Source: Terrabacter tumescens (lineage in GTDB: Bacteria; Actinomycetota; Actinomycetes; Actinomycetales; Dermatophilaceae). From it: a stretch of 64,000 nt of DNA. Both the position numbers and the translations under genes were made by a program. Where the stretch lies: assembly GCF_014646815.1 (NCBI RefSeq), contig NZ_BMNZ01000005.1, forward strand, positions 79,754 through 143,753, written 5' to 3'. The notes under the pieces were generated by a model. It did no database searches and was not told the origin of the DNA. It saw nothing but the letters and a program-made list of their open reading frames with translations. Positions within the stretch are counted from its first letter, which is position 1. Every line of letters begins with the position of its first letter. Below, piece by piece: positions 44,330 through 52,524 of this stretch.

Positions 44330-46747
44330 TCAGTCCTCGACGACGGTCGTCATGACCCAGTCGCGCACCTGCGGCATGTCCTCGAGGTGCTCGACGATGT
44401 AGGCCTGGTGCTCGGCCAGCTGGGCCTCGCACCACGCCTTGACCTCGCTCGACCCGCGCACCTGGCGACCGGCGTTGTTGATGGCGTCCATGACGAGGGA
44501 GTAGCGGTCGACGCCGTTGCGCACGACCATGTCGAAGGGCGTCGTCGTCGTGCCCTCCTCGCTGAAGCCGCGCACGTGGAAGCGGTCGGCCTCGGGGCGG
44601 CCGTGGACGAGCTGGTGGATGGCGCCGTGGTAGCCGTGGAAGGCGAAGACGACGTCGACGTGGTCGGTGAACAGCTCACCGAAGCGCACGTCGTCCATGC
44701 CGTGCGGGTGGCTGCGCGCCCGCGGCAGCGTCATGAGGTCGACGACGTTGACGACGCGGACCCGCAGCTGCGGCAGCTTCTCCCGGAGGATCTGGGCCGC
44801 CGCGACGACCTCCATGGTCACGACGTCACCGGCGCACGCGAGTACGACGTCGGGGTCGCGGTCGCCGTCGTCGGTGCCGGCCCAGTCCCAGATGCCGGCC
44901 CCCGCGGCGCAGTGCGCGATGGCCTCGTCCATCGTCAGCCACTGCGGCTGGGGCTGCTTGTCGATGACGATGAGGTTGACGTAGTTCTTGCTCCGGAAGC
45001 AGTGGTCCGCGACGGAGAGAAGGCAGTTCGCGTCCGGCGGCAGGTAAATGCGCGACACCTCTCCGCGCGCGTTGAGGACCGTCTGGATGAGCCCGGGCCC
45101 CTGGTGCGAGAAGCCGTTGTGGTCGTTGCGCCAGGCCGTCGACGTCAGCAGGATGTTGAGGCTGGGCACCTTGGCGCGCCAGTCGAGCTTGTTGGCCTCC
45201 TGCAGCCACTTGCTGTGCTGCACGGTCATCGACGCGCTCACCATCGCGAAGGCCTCGTACGTCGCGAAGAGACCGTGACGGCCGGTCAGCGTGTAGCCCT
45301 CGAGCCAGCCGTGGCAGGAGTGCTCGGACAGCACCTCCATGACGCGGCCGTCGTGCGAGAGCTTGACGTCGTCGTCGGTCACCCGCTCGGCCGTCATCCG
45401 GTCGGACACGTCGAACACCGCACCGACCCGGTTGCTGTTGGTCTCGTCGGGACTGAAGAGCCGGAACGTCGTCGGGTTGCGCACGTAGAGCTCGCGCATC
45501 AGCTCACCGATGGCACGCGTCGACTCCTCCCGCGTGCTCGCCGGGGACGGCACGTCCCGGGCGAAGTCACGGAAGTCCGGGAGGTCGAGCTCGGTCGTGA
45601 GCACCCCGCCGTTGGCGTGCGGCGACGCGCTCATGCGGAGGTCACCCTCCGGGTTCGCCTGCAGCACAAGCTCGCTGGGTCGTCCCGCATCGTCGAACAG
45701 CTCCTCGGGCCGGTAGGACCGCAACCAGCTCTCCAGGAGGGCGAGGTGCTCGGGGTTCTCCTTGACCCCTGAGAGCGGCACCTGGTGCGAGCGCCAGGTG
45801 CCCGTCACCTTGACGCCGTCGACCTCGGCCGGCCCCGTCCACCCCTTCGGGGTGCGCAGCACGATGAGCGGCCAGCGCGGCCGCTCGCCCATCGTCCAGC
45901 CGTCGGCCCGCGCCTCGGCCTGGATCGCGCGGATGCGGTCGTATGCCGTCGCGAGCGCCTGCGCGAAACGCTCGTGCATGCCGGGCACGTCGTCGCCCTC
46001 GACCTCGAGCACGTCGTAGCCGTGCCCCTCGAGCAGGCTGCGAACCTCCGCGGGGTCCTTGCGGCCGAGCACGGTGGGGCCCGCGATCTTGGCGCCGTTG
46101 AGGTGCAGGACCGGCAGCACGGCGCCGTCACGACGCGGGTTGAGGAAGGAGATGCCCTTCCACGAGCCCTCGAGCGGGCCGGTCTCGGCCTCGCCGTCGC
46201 CGACGACCGCGAGCGCCAGCAGGTCGGGGTTGTCCATAACCGCGCCGAAGGCGTGGACGAGGACGTAGCCGAGCTCGCCGCCCTCGTGGATCGAGCCGGG
46301 GGTCGTCACCGACACGTGGCTCGGGATGCCGCCGGGCGCCGAGAACTGGCGGAAGAGGCGCCGCACGCCGTCGGCGTCCGTCGTCACCTTCGGGTAGATC
46401 TCGGAGTACGTGCCCTCGAGGTAGCCGGCCGCGACGAGCGCCGGACCACCGTGGCCCGGGCCGGTGAGGTAGATCGTCTGCTGGCCCGTGTGGCGGATGA
46501 CCCGCGACATGTGCGTGTAGACGAACGACAGCCCTGGGCTCGTGCCCCAGTGACCGAGCAGGCGCGGCTTGATGTCGTCCGGCTCGAGCGAGCGCTGGAG
46601 GAGCGCGTTGTCCTGCAGGTAGATCTGCCCGATCGTCAGGTAGTTGTTGGCGCGCCACCACGCGTCCATCGCGGCGATCTCGTCGGCGGTGGGGGGCGGC
46701 ACGGGGTTCGTGCTCGTCGTCTGGCTCGTCGTCGTGCTCGTCGTCAC
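44330..46747 (-). CDS. xfp: Xylulose-5-phosphate/fructose-6-phosphate phosphoketolase
   Basis: An 805-residue thiamine diphosphate enzyme that uses phosphate to split xylulose 5-phosphate or fructose 6-phosphate into acetyl phosphate and a smaller sugar phosphate. Marks are YLTGPGHGGPALVAAGYLEG, SIHEGGELGYVLVHAFGAV, the TPP-binding VVGDGEAETGPLEGSWKG, and SHQGPGLIQTVLNARGE. GTG 46747 (VTTSTTTSQTTS) is chosen because the family core begins ~25 residues later; upstream residues are not conserved-looking. It stands alone; no acetate kinase gene is near. Confidence 0.95.
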   Translation of the reverse strand: MTTSTTTSQTTSTNPVPPPTADEIAAMDAWWRANNYLTIGQIYLQDNALLQRSLEPDDIKPRLLGHWGTSPGLSFVYTHMSRVIRHTGQQTIYLTGPGHGGPALVAAGYLEGTYSEIYPKVTTDADGVRRLFRQFSAPGGIPSHVSVTTPGSIHEGGELGYVLVHAFGAVMDNPDLLALAVVGDGEAETGPLEGSWKGISFLNPRRDGAVLPVLHLNGAKIAGPTVLGRKDPAEVRSLLEGHGYDVLEVEGDDVPGMHERFAQALATAYDRIRAIQAEARADGWTMGERPRWPLIVLRTPKGWTGPAEVDGVKVTGTWRSHQVPLSGVKENPEHLALLESWLRSYRPEELFDDAGRPSELVLQANPEGDLRMSASPHANGGVLTTELDLPDFRDFARDVPSPASTREESTRAIGELMRELYVRNPTTFRLFSPDETNSNRVGAVFDVSDRMTAERVTDDDVKLSHDGRVMEVLSEHSCHGWLEGYTLTGRHGLFATYEAFAMVSASMTVQHSKWLQEANKLDWRAKVPSLNILLTSTAWRNDHNGFSHQGPGLIQTVLNARGEVSRIYLPPDANCLLSVADHCFRSKNYVNLIVIDKQPQPQWLTMDEAIAHCAAGAGIWDWAGTDDGDRDPDVVLACAGDVVTMEVVAAAQILREKLPQLRVRVVNVVDLMTLPRARSHPHGMDDVRFGELFTDHVDVVFAFHGYHGAIHQLVHGRPEADRFHVRGFSEEGTTTTPFDMVVRNGVDRYSLVMDAINNAGRQVRGSSEVKAWCEAQLAEHQAYIVEHLEDMPQVRDWVMTTVVED

Positions 46748-46941
46748 AGCAAGCGCCTCTCGAGGGGGTCGGAGATCGTCGTCCTCGTCGAGCCTCACGG
46801 ACGCCGGCCGGGCTGGCAAGGGGTCGGTGCCTCCTGACCCGGTCACACGGCATACGTCATCGGGTGGGACGGGCACCGGGCGGGCCGGGACAGAGCAGTG
46901 GGCCGGCCCCCGTCGGGACCGACCCACCCCACTCCGGAAGG

Positions 46942-47136
46942 TCAGCGGTCGAAGGCGTCCTTGACGTCGTCGCCCGCATCCTTGAGCTTCTCGCCCCGCT
47001 GCTTGAGGTCCGCCGAGGCCTGGTCACGCTCGCCCTCGGCCTCGAGTCGCTCGTTGTCGGTGACCTTGCCGGTGGCTTCCTTGGCCTTGCCCTTCAGGTC
47101 TTCACCCATGTTGCTGGCCTTGTCTTCGATACCCAT
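46942..47136 (-). CDS. CsbD-family stress protein
   Basis: A 64-residue, highly charged helical protein beginning MGIEDKASNMGEDLKGKAKE, with GKVTDNERLEAEG as the CsbD family core. Family members accumulate under stress, often in the SigB regulon; a SigB/SigF-type sigma gene is at 26411. Monocistronic. Biochemical role unknown. Confidence 0.9.
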   Translation of the reverse strand: MGIEDKASNMGEDLKGKAKEATGKVTDNERLEAEGERDQASADLKQRGEKLKDAGDDVKDAFDR

Positions 47137-47298
47137 GTCAGGGCCCCTTTCGCCTTCGATCGGATGCTTCTACCCCTACCCGGTCACCGTGCATCGCCAC
47201 CACAGCGGCAGGTCCACGACAGGCCCGCGACGCGTCCACGACACGTCGCGACCGGGACGACGGCACACGGCGTCGGTGGCCTTTGCGACACTGGAGGC

Positions 47299-48333
47299 GT
47301 GACCGCGATCCCGAACCCCGCCTCCGAGGTGACCCCGCCGTCCGCCCGTGGACCGCAGACGCGCGACCTCAGCCGGTTCGCCTACCTGTCCATCGTGGCG
47401 GCCGTCGTCACGATCACGCTCAAGGTCATCGCGTGGCGCATCACGGGCTCGGTCGGCCTGCTCTCCGACGCGGCCGAGTCGGTCGTCAACCTCGTCGCCG
47501 CGATCGCCGTCCTCATCGCGCTCAAGGTCGCGGCGATGCCCGCCGACAAGAACCACCACTTCGGCCACACCAAGGCGGAGTACTTCTCGGCGGCCATCGA
47601 GGGGATGATGATCTTCGTCGCCGCCCTCGTGATCATGTACACCGCGGTCGAGCGCTTCCTCAACCCGCAGCCGATCGAGAACGTCGGGCTGGGCCTGGCG
47701 ATCTCCGTCGTCGCGTCGGCCGTCAACGGCGCGGTCGCGGTGGTGCTGCTCCGGGCGGGCCGGCGCTACCGCTCGCTGACTTTGACCGCCGACGGCAAGC
47801 ACCTCATGACCGACGTGTGGACCTCCGCCGGCGTCGTCGTCGGCGTGCTCCTCGTCGCCCTGACGCACGTCGAGCGGCTCGACCCGATCATCGCCTTCCT
47901 CGTCGGCGTCAACATCGTCTGGACCGGCTGGAAGCTCATCCGCGAGTCCACCGAGGGCCTGATGGACATCTCCATGCCCAAGGAGGACAACAGCGCGATC
48001 GCCGAGATCCTGTCGCGCTTCGTCACGCGCGAGGTCCACTTCCACGCCCTGCGCACGCGCGTGTCGGGCCACCACCGGTTCGCCGAGGTGCACGTGCTCG
48101 TGCCCGGCGCGTGGACCGTCCAGCAGGGCCACGACCTCATGGAGGAGGTCGAGGACGCCGTCCACCGCGAGTTCGGCGAGATCACCCTGACCTGCCACCT
48201 CGAGCCGTCCGAGGACCCTCGCGCCTACGGCGACTACGCCGCCGAGTTCCCCATCCCCACGCACGACGACATCGTCGCCGCGCACGGGACGACGCCCCCG
48301 GCACAACCCGGACGGGGCGACGACGACGCATGA
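47299..48333 (+). CDS. Cation diffusion facilitator (CDF) transporter
   Basis: A 344-residue cation efflux protein with six transmembrane segments and a C-terminal cytoplasmic metal-sensing domain. Metal-site residues are visible in SVGLLSDAAESVVNLVAA and KHLMTDVWTSAGVVVG; NHHFGHTKAEYFSAA is the usual loop between segments 2 and 3. Substrate is likely Zn(II), Fe(II) or Mn(II). GTG 47299 has a GACACT box six bases upstream. The stop overlaps the first MGMT gene by ATGA. Confidence 0.9.
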   Translation: MTAIPNPASEVTPPSARGPQTRDLSRFAYLSIVAAVVTITLKVIAWRITGSVGLLSDAAESVVNLVAAIAVLIALKVAAMPADKNHHFGHTKAEYFSAAIEGMMIFVAALVIMYTAVERFLNPQPIENVGLGLAISVVASAVNGAVAVVLLRAGRRYRSLTLTADGKHLMTDVWTSAGVVVGVLLVALTHVERLDPIIAFLVGVNIVWTGWKLIRESTEGLMDISMPKEDNSAIAEILSRFVTREVHFHALRTRVSGHHRFAEVHVLVPGAWTVQQGHDLMEEVEDAVHREFGEITLTCHLEPSEDPRAYGDYAAEFPIPTHDDIVAAHGTTPPAQPGRGDDDA

Positions 48334-48842
48334 GCCCCACGCACGTCGTCGTGCCCTCGCCCATCGGTGACCTGACCGTCGTGGCCGAGGACGCCGCCGT
48401 CACGCACCTGCTCATGGATGCCGCGAAGTACCGTCCCGAGGACCCCGACGTCCTCGGTGAGGTCGGCGACCCGGCCGACGAGCCCTTCGCTTCGGCAGCC
48501 GTCCAGCTCGCCGCGTACTTCGCCGGCGCCCTGACCGAGTTCGACCTGCCGCTCGCGCCGCGCGGTGACACCTTCCACCAGCGGGTGTGGGCGCTGCTGC
48601 GCGAGATCCCCTACGGCGAGACCCGCAGCTACGGGCAGCTGGCCCGCGCGCTCGGTGACCGCAACCTCGCCCAGGCCGTCGGCACGGCCAACGGCCGCAA
48701 CCCGATCGCCGTCGTCGTGCCGTGCCACCGCGTCATCGGCGCCGACGGCTCCCTCGTCGGGTATGCCGGTGGGCTGGATCGCAAGCGCTACCTCCTCGCG
48801 CTCGAGGAGCCTCCGGCCGACCGGTCCGGCCGCCTCTTCTGA
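48330..48842 (+). CDS. ogt: Methylated-DNA-[protein]-cysteine S-methyltransferase (first copy)
   Basis: A 170-residue MGMT that transfers alkyl groups from O6-alkylguanine to its own cysteine. The active site is VVPCHRVIGADGSLVGYAGG, and the DNA-recognition helix region is IPYGETRSYGQLARALGDRN. It is coupled to the CDF gene (ATGA). A tandem repeat array begins five bases after its stop. A paralogue lies at 49576-50184. Confidence 0.93.
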   Translation: MSPTHVVVPSPIGDLTVVAEDAAVTHLLMDAAKYRPEDPDVLGEVGDPADEPFASAAVQLAAYFAGALTEFDLPLAPRGDTFHQRVWALLREIPYGETRSYGQLARALGDRNLAQAVGTANGRNPIAVVVPCHRVIGADGSLVGYAGGLDRKRYLLALEEPPADRSGRLF

Positions 48843-48846
48843 CCCT

Positions 48847-49026
48847 CCCCACATCCTCAGTCGAGTGAGCGCCCCGCCCCACATCTGCTCAGTCGAGTGG
48901 CCGCCCCGCCCCACATCTGCTCAGTCGAGTGGCCGCCCCGCCCCACATCTGCTCAGTCGAGTGGCCGCCGCGCCCCACATCCGATCAGTCGAGTGGCCGC
49001 CCCGTCCCACTCGGGTGGCCGCCTCG
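48847..49026. repeat. Tandem array of ~32-bp repeats
   Basis: Five units of 30-32 bp starting at 48847, 48877, 48909, 48941 and 48973, plus a partial sixth at 49005. Each unit reads CCCCACATCTGCT, then CAGTCGAGTGGC, then CGCCCCG. Units 2 and 3 are identical; unit 1 is two bases shorter and has GAGTGAGC instead of GAGTGGCC. There are no unique spacers. The array fills the gap between the first MGMT gene and the sigma gene. Confidence 0.9.
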
Positions 49027-49082
49027 TCCCGTCCGCCACACTGGTGACCTCACACTTGCGCAGGCCGGAGCGTCTACAGGAC

Positions 49083-49583
49083 ATGTTGCAACCGTTCGAG
49101 CAGGCCGTCACCGAGCACGGGGCCGTGGTGCTGCGGGTCTGCCGCGCCGTGGTGGGTCCGACGGAGGCCGACGACGCGTGGTCCGAGACGTTCCTGTCGG
49201 CCCTGCGCGCCTGGCCGGACCTGCCCGACGACGCGAATGTCCGGGCGTGGCTCGTCACCATCGCGCACCGCAAGGCGATCGACGTTGCGCGGGCCGGCGC
49301 CCGGCACGCGGTCCCGGTCGGCGAAGTGCCCGACGCCACCGCCCCACGCGGCGACCAGCCGGAGGAGGCCCTGCCTGACGCAGACCTCTGGCAGGCCGTC
49401 GCCGCGCTCCCCGAGAAGCAGCGCCTCTGCGTGGCCTACCACCACGTAGCCGGCCTGCCCCACCCCGAGGTCGCCCGCATCGTCGGCGGCACGCCCGCGG
49501 CAGCGCGCCGCGCGGCCGCCGACGGCATCGCGCGCCTTCGGACCACGTACGCACCTGACGGAAGGGTGAGCCTCCATGTCTGA
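49083..49583 (+). CDS. ECF-like RNA polymerase sigma factor paired with MGMT
   Basis: A 166-residue sigma-70-like factor with region 2 (EADDAWSETFLSALRAWPDL, VRAWLVTIAHRKAIDVAR) and region 4 (LPEKQRLCVAYHHVAGLPHP, EVARIVGGTPAAARRAA). It overlaps the second MGMT gene by eight bases. A sigma-MGMT pair of this kind recurs in Actinobacteria and may be an alkylation-response unit; that function is inferred. The ATG at 49083 has no good ribosome site, only AGGAC directly before it. Confidence 0.85.
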   Translation: MLQPFEQAVTEHGAVVLRVCRAVVGPTEADDAWSETFLSALRAWPDLPDDANVRAWLVTIAHRKAIDVARAGARHAVPVGEVPDATAPRGDQPEEALPDADLWQAVAALPEKQRLCVAYHHVAGLPHPEVARIVGGTPAAARRAAADGIARLRTTYAPDGRVSLHV

Positions 49584-50184
49584 CCTCACGATCCAGCTCC
49601 TGACCGAGCCCGCCACCGGAGACCGCGAGCGTTTGGACGCCCTCCACGCGGCGCTCGTCGACCGCGCGTCGGCCGAGTCGTCCCTCCATGCGACCTACCG
49701 CGTCGTCGACTCACCCGTCGGGGCCTTGCTGCTCGCGGCGACCGAGGACGGTGTCGTCCGCGTCGCTTTCGAGGTCGAGGACCACGACCGGGTCCTCGAG
49801 TCGCTCGGCGCGGCCATCGGTTCGCGCATCCTGCGCGGGGGCCACCGCCTCGACCTGCTGGCGCGCGAGCTCGACGACTACTTCGCGGGCCGTCGGCACG
49901 TCTTCGACGTGCCCCTCGACCTGCGCCTGGCCCGGGGCTTCCGACTGACGGTGCTGCGGCACCTCAGTGAGATCCCCTACGGCTCGACCGAGAGCTACGG
50001 GGAGGTGGCGGTGGCATCCGGCAACCCCAGGGCGGTGCGGGCGGTCGGCTCGGCCTGCGCGACGAACCCGCTCCCCATCGTCGTCCCCTGTCACCGCGTC
50101 CTGCGCTCGGACGGCTCCCTCGGCGGCTACCTCGGCGGCCTGCCCGCCAAGGAACGCCTTCTCGCCCTCGAGCGGGCAGCCTGA
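49576..50184 (+). CDS. Methylated-DNA-[protein]-cysteine S-methyltransferase (second copy)
   Basis: A 202-residue MGMT with active site IVVPCHRVLRSDGSLGGYLG and LSEIPYGSTESYGEVAVASG. Compared with the first copy it has an N-terminal extension of ~40 residues (LLTEPATGDRERLDALHAAL), which could contact the sigma factor encoded just before it with overlapping reading frames. A repeat array in the opposite orientation begins ten bases after its stop. Confidence 0.93.
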   Translation: MSDLTIQLLTEPATGDRERLDALHAALVDRASAESSLHATYRVVDSPVGALLLAATEDGVVRVAFEVEDHDRVLESLGAAIGSRILRGGHRLDLLARELDDYFAGRRHVFDVPLDLRLARGFRLTVLRHLSEIPYGSTESYGEVAVASGNPRAVRAVGSACATNPLPIVVPCHRVLRSDGSLGGYLGGLPAKERLLALERAA

Positions 50185-50193
50185 CACTCCCCC

Positions 50194-50395
50194 GATGGGA
50201 CGGGGCGCTCACTCGACTGAAGATGTGGGACGACGGGGCCACTCGACGTGTCGGGGAGGTGGAACGGGGCGCTCACTCGACTCAGAGAGTGGGGCGACGG
50301 GGCCACTCGACTCCGGGGCTGGGCTGGGACGGGGCGCTCGCTCGATGTGGCAGGAGGGTGGGGCGACGGGGCCACTCGAGTTCGAGGGGGTGGCA
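50194..50395. repeat. Second repeat array, inverted relative to the first
   Basis: Six degenerate units of about 30-36 bp carrying CACTCGA (one CGCTCGA), reading as the reverse complement of the 48847 array. They alternate CGGGGCGCTCACTCGACT and GACGGGGCCACTCGA. The first unit, with AAGATGTGGGA, closely matches the first unit of the other array reversed. The array sits between the second MGMT gene and the NUDIX gene. Confidence 0.85.
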
Positions 50396-50425
50396 CGATC
50401 GGGGCATGCGCCCTGGAGAGCCCTC

Positions 50426-50971
50426 GTGACGTGGCCCGTGCGTGAGACGCGCGTCGTCTACGAGAACCCGTGGATCCGCGTCCGCGAGGACGCCGTCACC
50501 CGGCCCGACGGGGGCGACGGCATCTTCGGGGTGCTCGAGGTGCGGCAGCCGGCGGTCTTCGTCGTGGCGCTGACCGACGACGACGAGGTCGTCCTCGTGA
50601 CTGTCGACCGACACACCGTCGGCCCGTCGGTCGAGGTCCCCGCCGGCGGCACCGACGGCGAGGACCCCCTCGTCGCCGCCCGGCGCGAGCTCGCCGAGGA
50701 GACCGGGCTCCAGGCCGAGCACTGGCGCCAGGTCGGCACGATGAACGCCCTCAACGGCATCTGCCGGGCTCCCGAGGTCGTCTACCTCGCCACCGGCCTG
50801 TCGCCCTTGGCCGTCGCCGACGAGGCCGCCCGTGCCGAGGAGGGCATCGGTCACGTCCGGCGCGTCCCCGTCGGCGAGGTGCTCGGCATGGTCCGTGACG
50901 GCGCCATCGACGACGGCGAGACGGTCGCGGCCCTGATGTTCGCGCTCCTGGCCCTCGGCCGGGTGGGCTGA
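50426..50971 (+). CDS. NUDIX hydrolase (ADP-ribose pyrophosphatase-like)
   Basis: A 181-residue NUDIX protein. The box is EDPLVAARRELAEETGL near residues 75-91, preceded by VEVPAGGTDG; the glycine-to-glutamate spacing is one residue shorter than the canonical GX5E. PAGG upstream of the box and a domain-swapped-looking N-terminal strand set (VVYENPWIRVREDAV) resemble ADP-ribose/NDP-sugar pyrophosphatases. GTG 50426 has GGAGAG five bases upstream. Confidence 0.85.
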   Translation: MTWPVRETRVVYENPWIRVREDAVTRPDGGDGIFGVLEVRQPAVFVVALTDDDEVVLVTVDRHTVGPSVEVPAGGTDGEDPLVAARRELAEETGLQAEHWRQVGTMNALNGICRAPEVVYLATGLSPLAVADEAARAEEGIGHVRRVPVGEVLGMVRDGAIDDGETVAALMFALLALGRVG

Positions 50972-51106
50972 GGGCGCCCACCAGCGCGAGCCCGGCACAC
51001 GGCATACGAAAGAAGTCGTCGGCGCCTGCAACGGATCGTGGCGGCCACGTGTCCATAGGGGTGTACGAGAGACTCACACCTTGACGACCGGAACCGGCGG
51101 GGACAC

Positions 51107-51610
51107 ATGAGACGCAGGGACGAGGCGGCGTTCCGCAGCTTCGTGGAGGAGCGGCAGACGATGCTGCGCCGACGCGCCTACCTGCTCTGCGGCAACTGGG
51201 CCGACGGCGACGAGCTCGTCCAGGAGGCCCTCGCCCGGGTCTACGTCGCGTGGCCGCGGATCGGCACGGGCGCCGAGACCGCCTACACGAGGCGCACGAT
51301 GATGAACCTCTACCTCAACGACCAGCGCAAACGGCGCCGCGAGGTCCTCACCGACGAGGCCCCGGAGCCGGCCACGACCGACCACGACCGCGAGCTCGCG
51401 ATGACCCTCACCGAGCTGCTGCGCGACCTGCCGGAGAAGCAACGCGCCGTCCTCGTCCTCCGCTTCTGGGAGGACCTCACGGTGCCCCAGATCGCCGAGT
51501 GCACCGGCGTCGCCGAAGGCACCATCAAGAGCCAGATCTCGCGCGGGCTCGCCGTCCTGCGCGACCGACTCGCCGAACCACCACTGACCGGGGCGGGAGC
51601 CTTTCCATGA
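51107..51610 (+). CDS. SigE-family ECF sigma factor
   Basis: A 167-residue ECF factor of the actinobacterial SigE family. The N-terminus DEAAFRSFVEERQTMLRRRA, then YLLCGNWADGDELVQEALAR in region 2, and LPEKQRAVLVLRFWEDLTVP, QIAECTGVAEGTIKSQISRG in region 4 are typical. The ATG at 51107 has GGGG eight bases upstream. It overlaps the next gene by ATGA; that membrane protein is the likely partner or anti-sigma. Confidence 0.9.
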   Translation: MRRRDEAAFRSFVEERQTMLRRRAYLLCGNWADGDELVQEALARVYVAWPRIGTGAETAYTRRTMMNLYLNDQRKRRREVLTDEAPEPATTDHDRELAMTLTELLRDLPEKQRAVLVLRFWEDLTVPQIAECTGVAEGTIKSQISRGLAVLRDRLAEPPLTGAGAFP

Positions 51611-52485
51611 GCGACGACACGACGCGGGGCCCCGCCACCGCCCCGGAGGAGGGCGAGCTGCAGCTGCGAAAGGCGCTGTCCACCATGAACGACCTCGAAC
51701 CACCGCGCGACGACCTCTTCGCCCAGCGCGCCCTGATGCGTGGCCGCGCTCGCACCTCACGCCGCCGCTCCGCGCTGCTCGGCGCTGCCGCGGCGGTGGT
51801 CGTCGTCGGGGCCGTCGGCGGCGCGTGGCTGACCGGAACCCATGGCGGATCGTCGAGCGCCACGAGCGCGGGTTCAGCTGAGCTCATGAAGGATTCATCG
51901 TCGAGCGCTGGTGCGGGCGACGGCGCCCGCAGCCCGCAGTCGCTCTCGGGGAACGGCGCGGCGGGCAGCCCAGGCATGGCTCCGTCCGTGCCGCCCGCCC
52001 GCGACACGACGCGGTGGTTCGGCACCCTCTCGACGCCGCAGACCACCGCGTTCACGGCCGTCGAGCCGACCGTGGCCTCCCGGTGGCCCGACGTCTTCTC
52101 GGGGGCGTATGCCGTCGACGCCGCGGGTGCCCGCGTGGCCGTCGTCGTCACCCGCCACGACCCCGCCCTGGAGGACCTCGTGACGCGCGCGATGCCGTCA
52201 CCGACCGATGTGGAGTTCGTCGTCATGAGCCATACGCTGGCCGAGAAGGAGAAGGTCGCGAAGGAGATCGTCGACCAGCGGATGCTGTGGCGTTCCAAGG
52301 GAATCGAGATCATCGCCGTCACGCAGGACGCCCGCGCCGACCAGGTCGTCGTCAGGGCGGACGAGGGCTCCTCCCCCGGTCTCATCGCGCAACAGTACGG
52401 CGACATCGTCCGGGTCGTCCCGTCAACGCAGACGGCGCCGGGCAAGCTGCCGGACGGGAGCACGCTGCCGACCCTGCAGCAGTGA
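51607..52485 (+). CDS. Single-pass membrane protein, probable partner of the SigE-family factor
   Basis: A 292-residue protein: cytoplasmic N-terminus (~1-57) with LRKALSTMNDLEPPRDDLFA, one transmembrane helix (~58-78), a Ser/Gly/Ala-rich linker and an extracytoplasmic domain of ~160 residues ending LPTLQQ. No zinc-binding HxxxCxxC anti-sigma motif is present in the N-terminus. The gene order and ATGA overlap suggest sensing or anti-sigma activity, which is inferred. Confidence 0.75.
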   Translation: MSDDTTRGPATAPEEGELQLRKALSTMNDLEPPRDDLFAQRALMRGRARTSRRRSALLGAAAAVVVVGAVGGAWLTGTHGGSSSATSAGSAELMKDSSSSAGAGDGARSPQSLSGNGAAGSPGMAPSVPPARDTTRWFGTLSTPQTTAFTAVEPTVASRWPDVFSGAYAVDAAGARVAVVVTRHDPALEDLVTRAMPSPTDVEFVVMSHTLAEKEKVAKEIVDQRMLWRSKGIEIIAVTQDARADQVVVRADEGSSPGLIAQQYGDIVRVVPSTQTAPGKLPDGSTLPTLQQ

Positions 52486-52524
52486 GCCCGCACCGCACCG
52501 GTCGGCGCGGTTAGGCTGCCGGAC

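Noticed and set aside
48847..49026. CRISPR array
   Set aside because: The units abut as pure tandem repeats with no unique spacers, and no cas gene is present.
48897..49082. N-terminal extension of the sigma factor through the repeat array
   Set aside because: The frame is open only because the repeat lacks stops; the encoded APPHICSVEWPPRPTSAQSS repeats are not protein-like, and the sigma region begins at the ATG at 49083.
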